A stretch of 64,000 bases of DNA from the NCBI GenBank assembly GCA_033725935.1, contig MU867112.1, forward strand, positions 186,001-250,000, given 5' to 3'. The position numbers were made by a program, and so were the translations under genes. Below the pieces are notes generated by a model that was not told where the DNA came from, ran no database searches, and saw only the letters and a list, made by a program, of their open reading frames with translations. The stretch is from Cladorrhinum sp. PSN259 (lineage: Eukaryota; Ascomycota; Sordariomycetes; Sordariales; Podosporaceae). Below, piece by piece: positions 1-11,270 of this stretch. Each line of letters starts with the position of its first letter. Within the stretch, counting starts at the first letter, position 1.

Positions 1-777
1 TGCGTAAAAAAATAGGTAAGGGAGTAAAAACTTACCAACGCTGAACTTTGGCGTGCACTTCTGAACATTGACCTCGGCCTTGGGGTCGCTAAACAGGGGC
101 TTATACTCGCCCTCGCAGAGGTTACCGATGTGGACAGAGTAGTACTCCTTCACTCCGATGGCCTTGGCGACGCTGCCGAGGGCCTTGTTGACTGCGTCCT
201 GGCCGAACTGGACAGCAGCGTTCGCTGCGTCGGCTGCGCCCTGGCATGCCGCGCCAATACCATCTCCAAGCTTATCGCCAGCTCCGCCGAGCGCGCCCTT
301 GACCGCGTCGCCGGGGCTCGCGCGCCTGCCAATGCCAAACCCACCGAGAACATTCTTGCCAGCGTCAGCAACTGTCTTGCCGGCATCAGCAGCCCCGTCG
401 ACAACCTTGCCCGCTCCCTCAGCAGCTTTGTTGGTGGCGTCATCAACCGCGTTGTTAGCCGTATTGCAGGCGCCCCTGGCCGCGTCTGAGAGATTAGGCG
501 CCTTGCCAATCAAGTTTTTGCCAAAGGTTGACATGTTGAACTGTTCTCTTGAATTAGCACCCATGTATTTTTTTTTATTTCTTTTACACATATCGCAGTT
601 TGTCGTTGAATAAATACTCACATTAACAACCGACAACCCCTCCAAGTACCCCGTGCTGCTTCCGCTCGACAGGGCGATGGCCAAAAAGACAAAAGCGAAA
701 AAGGAGCAGACGACGGGAGCGATCTTCAACACCATCCCCACGCCACCGCTTGCGCTTCCTGAGTTGAATCCCCTCAT
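1..777 (-). CDS. SUR7/PalI-family membrane protein, 3' end outside window
   Basis: Two exons are visible: 622-777 (52 codons from ATG at 777) and 36-540, joined across an 81-bp intron (GTGAGT...ACAG). A further GTAAG donor at 35-31 sends the gene past the left edge. Exon 1 encodes a hydrophobic segment (VVCSFFAFVFLAIALSSGS), the first membrane span expected of SUR7/PalI four-span proteins. Exon 2 is an Ala/Gly/Asp-rich extracytoplasmic loop full of AADAG and ANNAVDDATNKA runs, followed by KEYYSVHIGNLCEGEY, which resembles the Tyr/Cys motif that opens the conserved part of this family. The remaining spans would be downstream, outside the window. SUR7/PalI proteins sit in the plasma membrane, in eisosome domains or in ambient-pH sensing. 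Which subfamily this is cannot be told from the fragment. Confidence 0.75.
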   Translation of the reverse strand, partial: MRGFNSGSASGGVGMVLKIAPVVCSFFAFVFLAIALSSGSSTGYLEGLSVVNVSIYSTTNCDMCKRNKKKYMGANSREQFNMSTFGKNLIGKAPNLSDAARGACNTANNAVDDATNKAAEGAGKVVDGAADAGKTVADAGKNVLGGFGIGRRASPGDAVKGALGGAGDKLGDGIGAACQGAADAANAAVQFGQDAVNKALGSVAKAIGVKEYYSVHIGNLCEGEYKPLFSDPKAEVNVQKCTPKFSVGKFLLPYLFFYA

Positions 778-2240
778 TTTTTATTATTATTAGTGTTTGC
801 AAAAAAGGATAGTAAAAGGGAGAAACCGGTTCCCCTAGAAAAGAAAAAATCTGGAAAAGGAATGTATAAAAAACCTCAACTGGTGCGCGGGTTAACGTTG
901 TTTAAGTAAAGTGAAACAACAACTAACAAAAAAAGGAAAGTAGGAGTCGGAAAAAAATTCCCGCTCTCTGAAACCAAAAAAAAAGGAGTGTTTGGGATGA
1001 AGAAAGGGTAAGAGGAAGAAAAGGTGAGACAAGAAAATGAGTTGTTATATATTCTGACCAAGCTTCATTGTCATTTTCCGAGTTGTGGGTACACAAGAAT
1101 AGGGTCACTAGACGTGGTCCTTGTGGTGGTGGTGGTGGTGGTGGCTTGATGTATTGGTGCTGCCCCGGGTCAGGGTCAAGGACTCAGGACTTCAGGGGGT
1201 CGCTTGGGTCATGGTGGTTCTTGTGTTCGGACGAACAAAGGAGATCCTATTTGTCCATAGTGTAGGGGGGGCCATAATGTGATTTGTAAAGAGGGAGTTG
1301 TTGTGTGACGGCATGTACACTGCAACTTTCTGATACACGGATATGGGGCTGGTAGTTGGTCCCCCTTTGTTGACGTTGTGGATGGATCTTTGTTTGCTGG
1401 CCCGTTTTGCTGATCTTCAGACTTTCGTCCTGTACCAATAATCTGTTTATCCGAGCCTCGGGTTTTTTTAACAGAACCCTCAATTAGTAGACAACTTTCC
1501 TTTTCTTCTTGGCTGTGCCGGTCGCCCGTCCTGTGCCTCAGAACCAGGCCAAGGACCGGGTTTACCCTGGGGAAGGAATCAACAGAGTAAACAAAAGTGC
1601 CGGTGCGTTTGGGGTATTGTCCTCCTTTAAGCCCCAAGATTCTGTGGGGTTTTGTGACTGCGGCCGGATTTTGACCGCTCGGTCCAAAACGAGTTGCTAG
1701 TGTTGACGAGGTTTCGCAGCTTGGCCCTGGACCACCTCGACCGGAACGCCGCGCCCGGCCTGATGTCTGACCGGGCCCCACTTTTCCCGACCGCAACGGT
1801 CGGATGCGGCCTTGGCGTTTCACGGGCGCACTTTTGACTGATCTTTTGACCTGGAGTTTGGCCCCCAAAATGCTCCGCTGACACAACAAGCCAGATCTTG
1901 AAATGCAGGCTGTTTGGCTACTTAAGCCGATGGCCAGCCCGCACGAGTCTTTCAGAGAGGGATTCAATTCCTGCTACTCTGTCAGTAATCATTCCGGCAT
2001 TTTTCCAGCCTCTGTTCATGGCGCTCAATGTCCTCCCTGGCGGGATCTATTCCAATATACATTACTTGCCTCTATAAAGAAGGGGGTCGAAGATGACAGG
2101 TTGACGAATTAAAGACGATTTTGAATGTTGAAATTGCATCTTTTGTCGGCGAGCAACACATTAATGCCAGATGATAACTACTCTCTCTAGTAAATGGAAT
2201 AACAATTCCAGATATCTCCCTCTCTAACCGCATGCATTTC
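778..2240. other. intergenic stretch, no supported gene
   Basis: Pyrimidine/purine-skewed promoter-like DNA next to the SUR7-type gene, a GGT triplet run near 1120-1145, and a GC-rich patch at about 1690-1880. A 252-codon minus-strand frame (1209-1967) is open here, but it has Arg/Ser/Gly-rich non-protein-like composition and no motif, so it is not called. Confidence 0.5.
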
Positions 2241-3216
2241 TCAGTTTCCTGCTCGGGATTGCGAACGAATAAGCTCGTGAACTTGAGACAGAAGTGCACC
2301 GTCCTGCTGCTTCTTGATATACACATCCAAGGATAGATGTTCAGCACCATCTGCCAAGTCGGCCCCCTTTACATGATCACTCCACTCTGAGATCATCTTC
2401 CAGGTTGCCATTAAACAGTGGAGGTTCTGCACTGAGTCAGGCCGACCCTGGGATGTGAGCTTCACAAAAAGTTGAGCACGGTCCGGAGAACTGGAATCAT
2501 ATATGACCCCAAACATCATTCGTTTCTCGAGGGATTCGCTCAGGTTATCCAAGTGGCGAGGAGACAGGAGAGAAAGCCTTTCGACAGGTATGGAAACAGT
2601 GAACATAGGGGCTGACCCCTCGTACTCTGCATAAAGGGCCTTCCACACCATTTCAGTCCAGACCATCGGGTTGTTGGATTGCGCAATGTTGGTGAAGAGG
2701 AAGGTGATCTTCTCCTCGGGATCCGTACCGAAATTATTCAACTCTCGGGCCCCCACCGATGTGCTGGCTGGATTGGCGACGGACGATGAGGTATGTGGCA
2801 CAGCGGTATTGTAGTTGACGATCTTTATCCGAGTTGCCGGCGCCAAAGAAGACTCGGAACTTTTATCGTTTTCGGGGGCACTGGCTGTAGGGTGATGGCG
2901 GTCCGGCGATCTGGATGGAGGCAAGGCAACGTAAAGTTTGGTGGGGCCTGCTTGATATTTAGCAACTTCAAAGTGGCTAGGTTTGAGTATGGAAGTCAAA
3001 TGCTCACTCTTTCCGCCTATGTTATCTTTCGACATTTTCGCGGGTCTTTCCTCCGTCTGGTCTTCTAGATCGTTCAGAAAACTGAGGCTATCGCAAGTTA
3101 GTATCGCCGTGTTAGTAGATGGCTTGTGACATGACATACTGATTGAACTTGGAGATGCGTGCCGGAGAAATCTTTTCAACTTCGACGTTGTGGATCTCTT
3201 TGCCCTGGTTCGACAT
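2241..3216 (-). CDS. hypothetical protein, 307 aa
   Basis: Exon 1 (3140-3216) starts MSNQGKEIHNVEVEKISPAR. A 52-bp intron (3088-3139; GTATGT donor, ACTAAC branch, TAG acceptor) joins it in frame to exon 2 (2241-3087). The N-terminal third is Ser/Pro/Lys-rich and probably disordered. From about residue 150 the sequence looks folded (ITFLFTNIAQ..., VWTEMVWKALYAEYEG, MFGVIYDSSSPDRAQLFVKL, a Trp-rich helix, and a basic C-terminus ending SRAGN). There is no signal peptide or membrane span. I do not recognise the family. The clean intron and the composition argue for a real gene of unknown function. Confidence 0.6.
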
Positions 3217-3791
3217 CCTATAAACCTGTTGCGTCAGACTTCGGGGACTCTGGACAGATTGAGCTTTTCTTTTGCGACTTAGAAAAGGAAAAGGTTTTTA
3301 TGGGGGAAAAAAGTTTCCACAGCTCGTAATCGACTGTCGTTTCAAAATACTCCAAGATAGACGATGTTGGTCCTGGCCCGTATTCATAAGATGGGTTCGA
3401 GAACCTTTCAAGGTCTCCATGCTAATGATGTGGAAATGGCCACACTAACCTATTTGTGAGCTTTAGAATGATAAGAACCGATCAGTTGTTGAATCTTGTG
3501 GAATCTCCAGACATACGTCGGCCCCAAAAGGCAGAATTTTCCATCAGTCCCCGCACAGTGACCCAGCAGGAGAATTTTGAAAGACCCAAGCGCATTGGGC
3601 AAAGAAAGGCGGTCGCGATCTCTCAATTTACTCGAATTTTCCCCAGAACTGAAGTAGCCACATGCGCGCGCCTTCCAAATCTATCCGGAGGCCCAGGGAG
3701 ACCCCACCTACCGCTTCTCCGATTTGGCAACTACGTTAACTAAAGATCCACGTAAAAATTTCAGGTTTTCTAAAAGAATTACTCATAAACT
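3217..3791. other. intergenic stretch
   Basis: Upstream region of the 3216 gene and 3' flank of the pectin-lyase-fold gene. A 95-codon plus-strand frame (3456-3743) has no supporting feature. Nothing else was seen. Confidence 0.5.
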
Positions 3792-4856
3792 CTAACAAAT
3801 ATTTCTCGACCCACTACCAGACAGAGTCCAATTGGTGTTATCACCGCAAGGCGACTCTCTGACCGAGGTCCCGCTTACCGACAACGTCATCCAGATATCC
3901 TTATTGTTCGGGAATTCGGACCGCGCTGACAACCTCACCTCCCCACCACCGTTGACCGTTCCGCCTCGAATCGAGAGATTGTAGCAGTTCTCGATAAGGA
4001 TAGCATTATTCCCGTTATTCGCCAAGTCCACACTTTGAATAACCACACCACCCGACCGAGACACGCAAAAAATTCCACGGCCGCCACCGCGAGAAACAAC
4101 CTTGTCGATGTATACATTTGTGTTGTAGTTGCCATTAGCCAGCTGTCCGTTGTTATTTGCCATGCGGAACGTCGCATATCCCGTGTTGGTGGCGACATTG
4201 GTTCCATCAACCAGACCAACCCATGCGTTCCTTGTTGCTTGCAGCAAAAGACCACACTCGCCGACATTGCGGGCAATGACCTGGTTGATGCTGAGGCCGT
4301 CAATGTTCCACGTTTCAACGGCGTGGCTGCCTGCACCAGTAACGGTGATGACATCCATCTTGACGTTGGTGCTTCCGGCGTTGTCACGATCAAAACGAAT
4401 TCCCAACCCGCCGCTGAGGTTCATGTTGATCTTTCCCAGATTCAAGTTCTTGGTTCCCCAAAATCGAAGACCGAAGTAGGGGTTGCCCGTCATTGTGAGA
4501 TATGGGATCTGGACGTCGGCAGTGTTGAGGGACTCGATGGCGCCGCGCCCGGATTTGTTGCCAACGTTGATTGTACCACATCCTTCAAAGATCTTGCCAC
4601 TGCTGATTGAAATGGTGTTTGCGCCGATCGAGCCCGAGGCCATGACTGCTACACGTTGGCCGCTGCTGATGGAGTCGAGTGCGGCTTGGATGGCCGCCCG
4701 GTAGTCGGAGCCTTGGTAAACGGTGCTGGAGCCCTTGGTAGCCTTGAAGGAGCTCCCAGAGCCGGTGACCGTGGCGTGAGGCGTGCCTGAACCGCATTGC
4801 GCCTGGACAGCCGAGACGAGGGCAAGGATTGCCGTGAGGAAGGTGAAGCGGGCCAT
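3792..4856 (-). CDS. secreted pectin-lyase-fold (right-handed beta-helix) protein, 354 aa
   Basis: Single exon. Residues 1-19 (MARFTFLTAILALVSAVQA) form a signal peptide. The body is a ladder of short beta-strand repeats with Asn and Gly at turns (VQIPYLTMTGNPYFGLRFWG, LNLGKINMNLSGG, VVIQSVDLANNGNNAILIENCYNLSIRGGTVNGGG), as in the parallel beta-helix of pectin/pectate lyases and GH28 polygalacturonases. HAVETWNIDG and ARNVGECGLLLQATRNAWVG are typical helix rungs. The C-terminus has a Cys pair (ESPCGDN...NIC). Family members act outside the cell on pectic polysaccharides. I cannot identify the catalytic residues, so lyase versus hydrolase, or an inactive relative, stays open. Confidence 0.75.
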   Translation of the reverse strand: MARFTFLTAILALVSAVQAQCGSGTPHATVTGSGSSFKATKGSSTVYQGSDYRAAIQAALDSISSGQRVAVMASGSIGANTISISSGKIFEGCGTINVGNKSGRGAIESLNTADVQIPYLTMTGNPYFGLRFWGTKNLNLGKINMNLSGGLGIRFDRDNAGSTNVKMDVITVTGAGSHAVETWNIDGLSINQVIARNVGECGLLLQATRNAWVGLVDGTNVATNTGYATFRMANNNGQLANGNYNTNVYIDKVVSRGGGRGIFCVSRSGGVVIQSVDLANNGNNAILIENCYNLSIRGGTVNGGGEVRLSARSEFPNNKDIWMTLSVSGTSVRESPCGDNTNWTLSGSGSRNIC

Positions 4857-6505
4857 GATTGTTCTTTCTCTCTGTCAAGATGAAGAATTGAGCAATGACG
4901 GCAGAGAAAATGATACTATGTTCTGGAACATTATTCACAATTTAACTACTCTCGCAAACTTGATATTACAGGGTCAAAACTACATTTCACTGCCATGGCG
5001 GAGAAAATGATTCCGTGACGACATAGGTGACCGTGGAGACGGAAGAGCATCAAGGGAAGGAAATATACCTTGAAACCTCATTGGAGGATTGATTTCTTTA
5101 CCCCGGATTTAGCGATTAATCTATAATCCTCCGGGTCTGGGGTAGAGTAATATATCCCGAATGTCACCCTCTTGGCGGGTGCCAATGCGGAGGTGTTCCA
5201 GCCGACCGGGTTGGCATCTCATGTTGGGGTAGTCGAGCCGCCCCAATAAGGGAAGATCCGGATGCTTTAGGGAAAACATTATGATTTGAAGCGTTGAAGA
5301 CCTTGAATGACAAGGTTCTAGAGAAACTTTCTACTTATCTCTGCCGGCTCAGGACTGCGTAGAGCTTTGAAAAAATTGGTCTGAGCAAAAAGAGTTTAGG
5401 ATTTCTCACTCAATTGAAAATGCATACTGTATCTCTCTTTGTTTCTGCTTCGTGCTCAACTCGCCCTAGGAAAGCTGATCCCGACCAGGGTTGTGGTTGT
5501 GGTTGTGGTTGTCTGTGCACCGAAAAAAAAGGGGGGGGCCCTATTGACATTTAATTATGTAAGCCCCACTTCCCCCTGAGCATCACCACGGAAACTGCGC
5601 AAGAGAACTGACACAGACATAGACACACTAGGTATTTCATACAAAACGCTGTATATAAATACCACACTCGTTTATAAATAGCTTGAATTCTGTATGAAAA
5701 AAAAACGCGACGCCGCTATCAAATGGTTGGGGAGGATAAAAGCAAAAAAAGGAGGAGCAAGTAACATTGCAGTCTGCAAGGCGACGATTGTTCGACGGTG
5801 CTGTACTAAAAGAAAGTCAGGTGTTGCTGTTGTTCAAGTTCAATGTCAATTGTCATCTCCACTGCGGCAATCTCGAAATTCACAATCTCAGAGGACAAGG
5901 TACACTCCCAATAAAAGGAAGAAAAGATTAAAAAATAAAAAATAAAAAAAAATAAAAAACCTAGACTTTATTTCAACATGTCTCATGTTATGGCTTGAAA
6001 AAGTTCTCAATACAACTCACGGAACGCTTGACGAAGAACGCGCCGCCACATGAAGCTTTTTTTTCTTCCTCGGCAAGCATAAAAATTATCATCCCTGATG
6101 GCTTAAGGTTTTCTAAACTCCAAGTGCTTCTAACACTACTCCGAGTCTCAATACAGATCATACCGCCAAGGCTCCAGCATGTTATCTGGTAATGGTGAGA
6201 CAGCGGCTGAATTTAGCTCTCATTACAAAAGAGGCTAACGAACAGATATATAGCGGACTCTGTGAGTTCCAAATTCACGAGCCAAGCATGATACTACGCA
6301 GTGGCAAATATATACAGATACCTTACTCCCAATATATACAATAATGTTCAAGAACGATATATACAGATCGAAAACACGCAAACTACCGACAAATCAGAAA
6401 CTCCATAGTGACCAAAGGAAAAATCCAAAGAAGCCCATCCAAAGATTGGTGAAAGTTGTGAAGATAAAAGCCGAAACGACATGGATGTGTTTACTCCACC
6501 CTTTT
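4857..6505. other. long AT-rich intergenic region
   Basis: Contains a GTGGTT hexamer run near 5490-5515, poly-A/G tracts and a TATAAATA box region near 5650-5680. No open frame has convincing composition and no splice-supported exon was found. Confidence 0.5.
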
Positions 6506-8234
6506 TCAAAAGGGCTCAAAACGATTAAGGATGCTATGCTGTGTTTGCATGCTGTCGTTAAGCCGATAGCCATGTGGCTTGAATATCCTGGTCGGAATCT
6601 CAGGAGGTGTAAAATCAATCTTACAAGGCCTTCTGTAGACGTCACGACTGGGTAAGCTACTCCCACCTGAGCTGCTGTGGATATCCATTTGCAAGTTATT
6701 TCTGAGGTGAGCGCCTGTGTTGGAGCTACCGCCCGAGCTGGATCCCGAACTGGTGCCAGAACTTCCTGCACAGATGGAAGGTAGGCTGGTTGGAGGGGGT
6801 AGCAAGCGAGGACTACAGTTGTCAAGACCGCCCAAAGGTAAGGAAAATATCCTCTGCGTTGACTGTACTTGTTTTCCTTGTTCTTCTTGTTCCTGCCGCT
6901 GGTGTTGCATTAGAAGGTTCCGGAGAAGGCTCAGACTACTGTCGAAGGCCAGGTTATCATTAGGCCAGGTAAAAGCACAAGCACCAAAGTCAACTCTTTC
7001 TAAGGTGCCGATGAAGGTGAGTTGAAATTTGTCTCCGTTGTCGGTGAGCGTGCCCATGAGCGCCGTGAAGCTGTTCCCTGAACGGTTGATAGGAACGCCG
7101 GTGTTGAACAATGGCGTACCGCTGTTATCAGTACGTCCGCAAGTGTGCAATCCGACAGCGGATCCTGTTCGCTGGTCGATGATCGGCCCGCCTGAACTAC
7201 CTTAAGTTCCAACCATGTCAGTACACCGCAGACGCACAATAAGCAAAGATGACAGCATACCAGCTTCAGTATCGGCATTGTGGAGGATCTGATCACCCAT
7301 TGAAGGATGGTGTATCATTACTGCAGATCGGCTTGCGTGGAGTTTCCCATGGCCGTAAAAGCCAGCCCTTGGATTGTCTTGCGGGTATCCAGGAACCTCG
7401 ATGCGAATGCCGTCCAGATTATCGTTGGTGAAAGGGGTCTGTTCAAACGTAAAAGGGGTGACTGAATTGAAAGGTGCATCAAGCTTGATGACTGCGCAGT
7501 CGTTAATGGGCCAACGCATGGCATACCACCCTGCATGCACCGCGGCGTATGTCCCGTGATGAATCTCGCATAGGGACGTGTTTTTGCCAGCAGTTACCCT
7601 GACTATTCGCGCGTGTCCATCCTCGTTGGCAAGCACGTGGGCGGCAGTGACCACAACCTGCTGGCCATGGTTGTCGGTAGTGACCCAGCCAGATCCCCCA
7701 CTCTCTCTGCCGTTGCTCATAATAACATCAAGACACACAACGGCTGTGTTGAATGAAAGGTCAGAGACTGGAGATACAGGCAAGATTAATAGAGACCACG
7801 AATTACTAACCGCGCAGGCGCATTTCATTGTGATCAACTGGCCTCATTGGGCAGATGCCAATTCTTGCTTCGGTATAGCAACCCATACTGAGCGGCGGCG
7901 GGGTGTAGAGCGGGAAGCGCACCGCCGTCTTGCTCATCAGATCTTGATGGTGTCTTGTCCAAAGACATGCCGGGATCCCAATCGCGGTGTTGCGCCGACA
8001 AAAGCAGAGGACAAACTGCTCGACAAAATTATCGTTGCTGGGGTTCAGGCTCTTGATGAAACGCGTAATCTGCTGCTGTGGTGTCTCAAGCGGGTAGTCC
8101 GACTGAGAGGGCGGCTCCAAGACCTCGCGTGACAGTTTTCCAGCCAATAAATACAGATCCTGTGTCGTGAGACGTCCTTTGGCCGTTGTCTGGGAAATTT
8201 CGCGAGCAGGGAGACTACCGAAACTCGAAGACAT
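6506..8234 (-). CDS. trypsin-fold (S1/V8-like) serine peptidase, 533 aa
   Basis: Three exons (7811-8234, 7261-7743, 6506-7200) joined by introns of 67 bp (GTTAGT...CACAG) and 60 bp (GTATGC...TAAG), both in phase. The catalytic triad is visible: His177 in VTAAHVL, Asp223 in NDCAVIKLD, and Ser305 in GSSGGP, where the G|GT codon is split by the second intron. The first 140 residues form an extra domain without a signal peptide (starts MSSSFGSLPAREISQTT). The C-terminal about 130 residues are low-complexity (Gln/Glu stretch, then Ser/Gly/Thr runs such as SSGTSSGSSSGGSS). The domain resembles chymotrypsin-fold proteases of the V8/HtrA type. Without a secretion signal, an intracellular role is inferred. 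Substrate unknown. Confidence 0.8.
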
Positions 8235-9535
8235 TGTTGTCTGGTAGCTGATATATTCTGCGAGCTGGTGACACTGAGATGAGATGAGCTCCCCTTAAGA
8301 ATTAATAAACGGTCGGCAGCTCCCAAGAAAGTGCAGATCAGGTACCAGCTGCGTTGCTGCGTTGGTAGGTAATCATGATTCGATTTGTGCTTTATGCAAG
8401 CCTTGGAGACGGGAGCTGCCTTGGTCCGATCGGAGCGCACAGGAGTGACATGGCAGAGACGATAGCCTATGGCAAGCAGGCCGCCTCATGTATAATAATA
8501 TAACCAATCATGAAGTGACAGCGAAGGAGAAATACGTGTAGATAGTAATGTGCAGTTTTGAGAAATGCGTCACCAAAGCCAAAACTTGGACATTCCAGCA
8601 ATTGCAATAGCCGTTGATGCAACTGGGGCGGTTAATCTTTGGCTTTGAAGACGTGACTTTTCCTTACCGAGGTTTTGGTGGCAGCTGAGGAAAGACAACC
8701 ACCTACCCCGCAGGACGCCTGCCCAAAAATGCAGAATGATTCGGACCTGTCAAGTTGGTTCTGGAACCGCTGGGGGCAGGGGGCACAACCTGGAAGGCCC
8801 AACCCAAGCTGATGATGCGCAGAGAAGATCAGGCTGCGAGACATGATCAAGACGACGTACTGCGGGGTCTCTTCCATTGGAACTCTTATTGCCAGCCAGG
8901 ACCGTCCACCTGGCTAGGGTTTTATGGCGATTGAAAGGTCGATCGAGCGAAGAGCATTGTTCGACATCAAAACCAACACGAGAGGCTGTGCCATGCATCG
9001 GGTGACCATCCGCAAATCCCAAACGGCCACAAAGGCTGAAACCCGCCTTGGCATTCGCTAGTCTAGGAATCACATTAGGAAATTGGAAATTGACTTAAAC
9101 ACTTGCAGCAGATGTGACTTGCAGCGACAGACCTTCCTGTTGGGATTCGACCACTTTGCCATGAGGAAGCAAAACACCGGATCGCAAAAGTTGCCGGGCG
9201 GGGCAGGAACTTGATTCTGAACTCAAGATATGGCACAAACGATATCCACGTTCTAGTATAATCCAGGGAAACAGTAGCTAATTTTAGATACGACTGGCTT
9301 GAATGTATAAAACCACATATGGTCCTGTATTTGTAGGTAGCTTCCTGTTTAATCTTACATATTGCTGGTTATATCTCCACCCACATATCCTGGTAGTGAC
9401 AACTACCCGGGACGCCACATCATTGCCTCACAGCTTCCATACCGATGCGTTGTTGCATGACAGGCTGTAGCTGGAAGTATCTGACGTAAATGTTTCAGTT
9501 GCTCACATATTGGCGATGAGAAGGGATAGGCGAAG
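8235..9535. other. intergenic region, no supported gene
   Basis: Promoter side of the protease gene, then unassigned DNA. Minus-strand frames at 8632-8877 and 8750-9073 overlap each other and lack coding character or splice support. Confidence 0.45.
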
Positions 9536-10190
9536 TTATTGTACGGTTGGCTCTGGGGGGTTTTTGATCTGGTAGTTAGCGGATATTGTGCCATGCTGCT
9601 GATTATCTATGGCTGGCAGCTGATTGTTGCTACCTGCTTCGAAATCTTCATTCATCTCCTCCTGAGAATCGCCCTCGTTGTGAGAGTTAGAGGAAGCGTG
9701 ACTGAGGATGCAAGATGTGGAGCGAATGGAGTTGTTCGGGCTTATCTTGTACTTTGTCAAAGGAGCGGTGGCGATTTTGGGTCGCTGGTGCTATTGAGCT
9801 TCGAGAACGGATGCTAAAACGACTCTGAGATCTGTATTTATCGCGATAATCATCTAGCTTGCGCCGACAAAACTCAAGTCGGGTGCGATCAATGTCCTCC
9901 ATGGTGTGGTCGCGTTCGTCTCTCTCTATGTTTGGATAGCGGTTGCGACGACAGCGATACCAATGGTAATCGAGGTTGTGGTTATATGGACTTGGTTCAG
10001 ATATCGTAAATGCAGCTCCTGCACATGATGTCTTCTTCGGGTTGACCAGACATGCTGAACGAAGTTTGCTTGAAAACGGAAGCGACGTCGAATTCCCGTG
10101 GTGTGATGTATCAAAGTTTGAGGAGGATCCCGCGTTGACAGTGCAGCGGGGGGTGTTCCTTCCTGCTGCGAGAAACGTTGTGGGTGGAAG
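9536..10190 (-). CDS. hypothetical Arg/Ser-rich protein, 5' end unresolved
   Basis: A minus-strand frame is open from 10190 to 9753 (146 codons; TGA at 10191-10193). It splices in phase 0 through a 91-bp intron (9662-9752; GTACAA donor, CTCTAAC branch, TCTCAG acceptor) into a 41-codon last exon ending at 9536. The product has a Ser/Asn-rich start, HWYRCRRNRYPNIERDERD, a basic helical stretch (DRTRLEFCRRKLDDYRDKYR), then an acidic/Gln/Asn-rich tail. I could not find the first exon; the nearest in-frame ATG is at 9902. The antisense plus frame at 9976-10326 is an alternative reading. No family recognised. Confidence 0.4.
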
Positions 10191-10434
10191 TCAAATTCAA
10201 GTTGGAGACCGCAGCGCGTCAAATTTTTACACTCAGCGACTGTTAACCGCAATTTATCGAGTCATATTCAGTTACCGGTCAATCAAAACAGCTATTCATT
10301 CTGGGAGGCTTCTCAAGCCTAGTTAGGACGCCCCTTCCAACATTATCTCACACACAGCTTCAAGAAACTAAAGAACAACTTTACAAAACTTCAAAAAACC
10401 TTGAATCCCATTTCCCATTGCCAACGGCACATGC

Positions 10435-10823
10435 TCATCTTGATTCGTCTTCATCATCCTTCGGCAACGGCGGCAGAGGTTTTTTCAAATAATTCTCTCG
10501 CAGTATCTCACCTCTCAGCCCCTCTTTCTTCTTCTTCTCGTGTTGCTCTAGGATAATAGGAGTTGGTATTGCTGTAACAATTTTTGAGCCTGAACTCGGA
10601 GAGCGTGAGTTTATGGAACCTGGTGCGAAATTAAACCCGTGACAAAACTGAAATTGTTCAATAATAGACAAAAAGCAAAGTCTCCATCCCCGGTCTTTCT
10701 ATCCTTTCTTCTCCTGCTCCCGTTTCTCCGGCTTGGGCAGCACCTCCCCCGTCAAAATCAGAAAACGCGAATTCTGATCTTGCTCCTTCTGAGGCTGCTT
10801 ATCACCATCTTTAGCTACGGTTT
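10435..10823 (-). CDS. possible small exons downstream of the 88-aa gene
   Basis: Two stretches look coding. One is 10699-10823: after a CCAG acceptor with a GCTAAC branch site, a Lys/Glu/Gln-rich frame runs KPETVAKDGDKQPQKEQ... to LPKPEKREQEKKG and TAG. The other is 10435-10671, a Pro/Lys-rich frame ending KKPLPPLPKDDEDESR. Both have low-complexity tails. No consistent gene model joins them to each other or to the gene upstream, so they may be alternative 3' exons or parts of one small gene. Confidence 0.25.
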
Positions 10824-10939
10824 CTGGTTTTTAAAACACCTGTTAGCTTACAACGTACCACTTCATTTGATCATATATAAACCGAGGACAAGGTGTGTAC
10901 TCTCACGTCAAATGCAGACTATGTGCGTATGGATAGGGT

Positions 10940-11270
10940 TCAACACTGCCACTGGCACCCACGACACTGGTAGCCAACACACTGACTGGGACCGCACTGA
11001 CCGCAGTCGCCAGCCATCGCCACAAGCACTCAAGAAAGAAGTAGAGTGACAGAAAATGATCATCAAATTCACGAAAGCATTGGGACGCTCACCATTCCTG
11101 TTGCTGGCCTCCTGACTTGTCCCAGCTGTCGATGGCCCTGCTTCTGATGTGTATGGCGGCGGAGACTGGGAATGAGCCGGCGTCGAAGGGGTTGCGGTGA
11201 GGGGGAGGAATTGCTGATTGGAAGGAGCGCCGGTGTCCTTGTTGGTATAACGGGGGGGTGGGGATGACAT
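10940..11270 (-). CDS. small protein with proline-rich body and six-cysteine tail, 88 aa
   Basis: Exon 1 (11093-11270) encodes 59 residues rich in Pro/Ser/Thr with PPPYT-type motifs (SPPPRYTNK, SPPPYTSEAG). A 64-bp intron (11029-11092; GTGAGC...TTGAG) joins in phase 1 to exon 2 (10940-11028), which encodes a short hydrophobic link and a tail with Cys at 68, 71, 76, 81, 84 and 88 (DCGQCGPSQCVGYQCRGCQ), ending right after the last Cys-coding codon. Spacing is C-x2-C-x4-C-x4-C-x2-C-x3-C. The layout (disordered Pro-rich head, Cys-rich end) recalls small CYSTM-like membrane-associated proteins, but the hydrophobic part is short and family membership is not claimed. The frame after the splice ends exactly at TGA, which supports the model. 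Confidence 0.5.

Noticed and set aside
1209..1967. 252-codon minus-strand open frame
   Set aside because: Arg/Ser/Gly-rich composition that shifts with local GC content, no motif, no splice sites, overlapping frames on the other strand.
9976..10326. 116-codon plus-strand frame
   Set aside because: It is antisense to a longer minus frame that has a clean in-phase intron and last exon.
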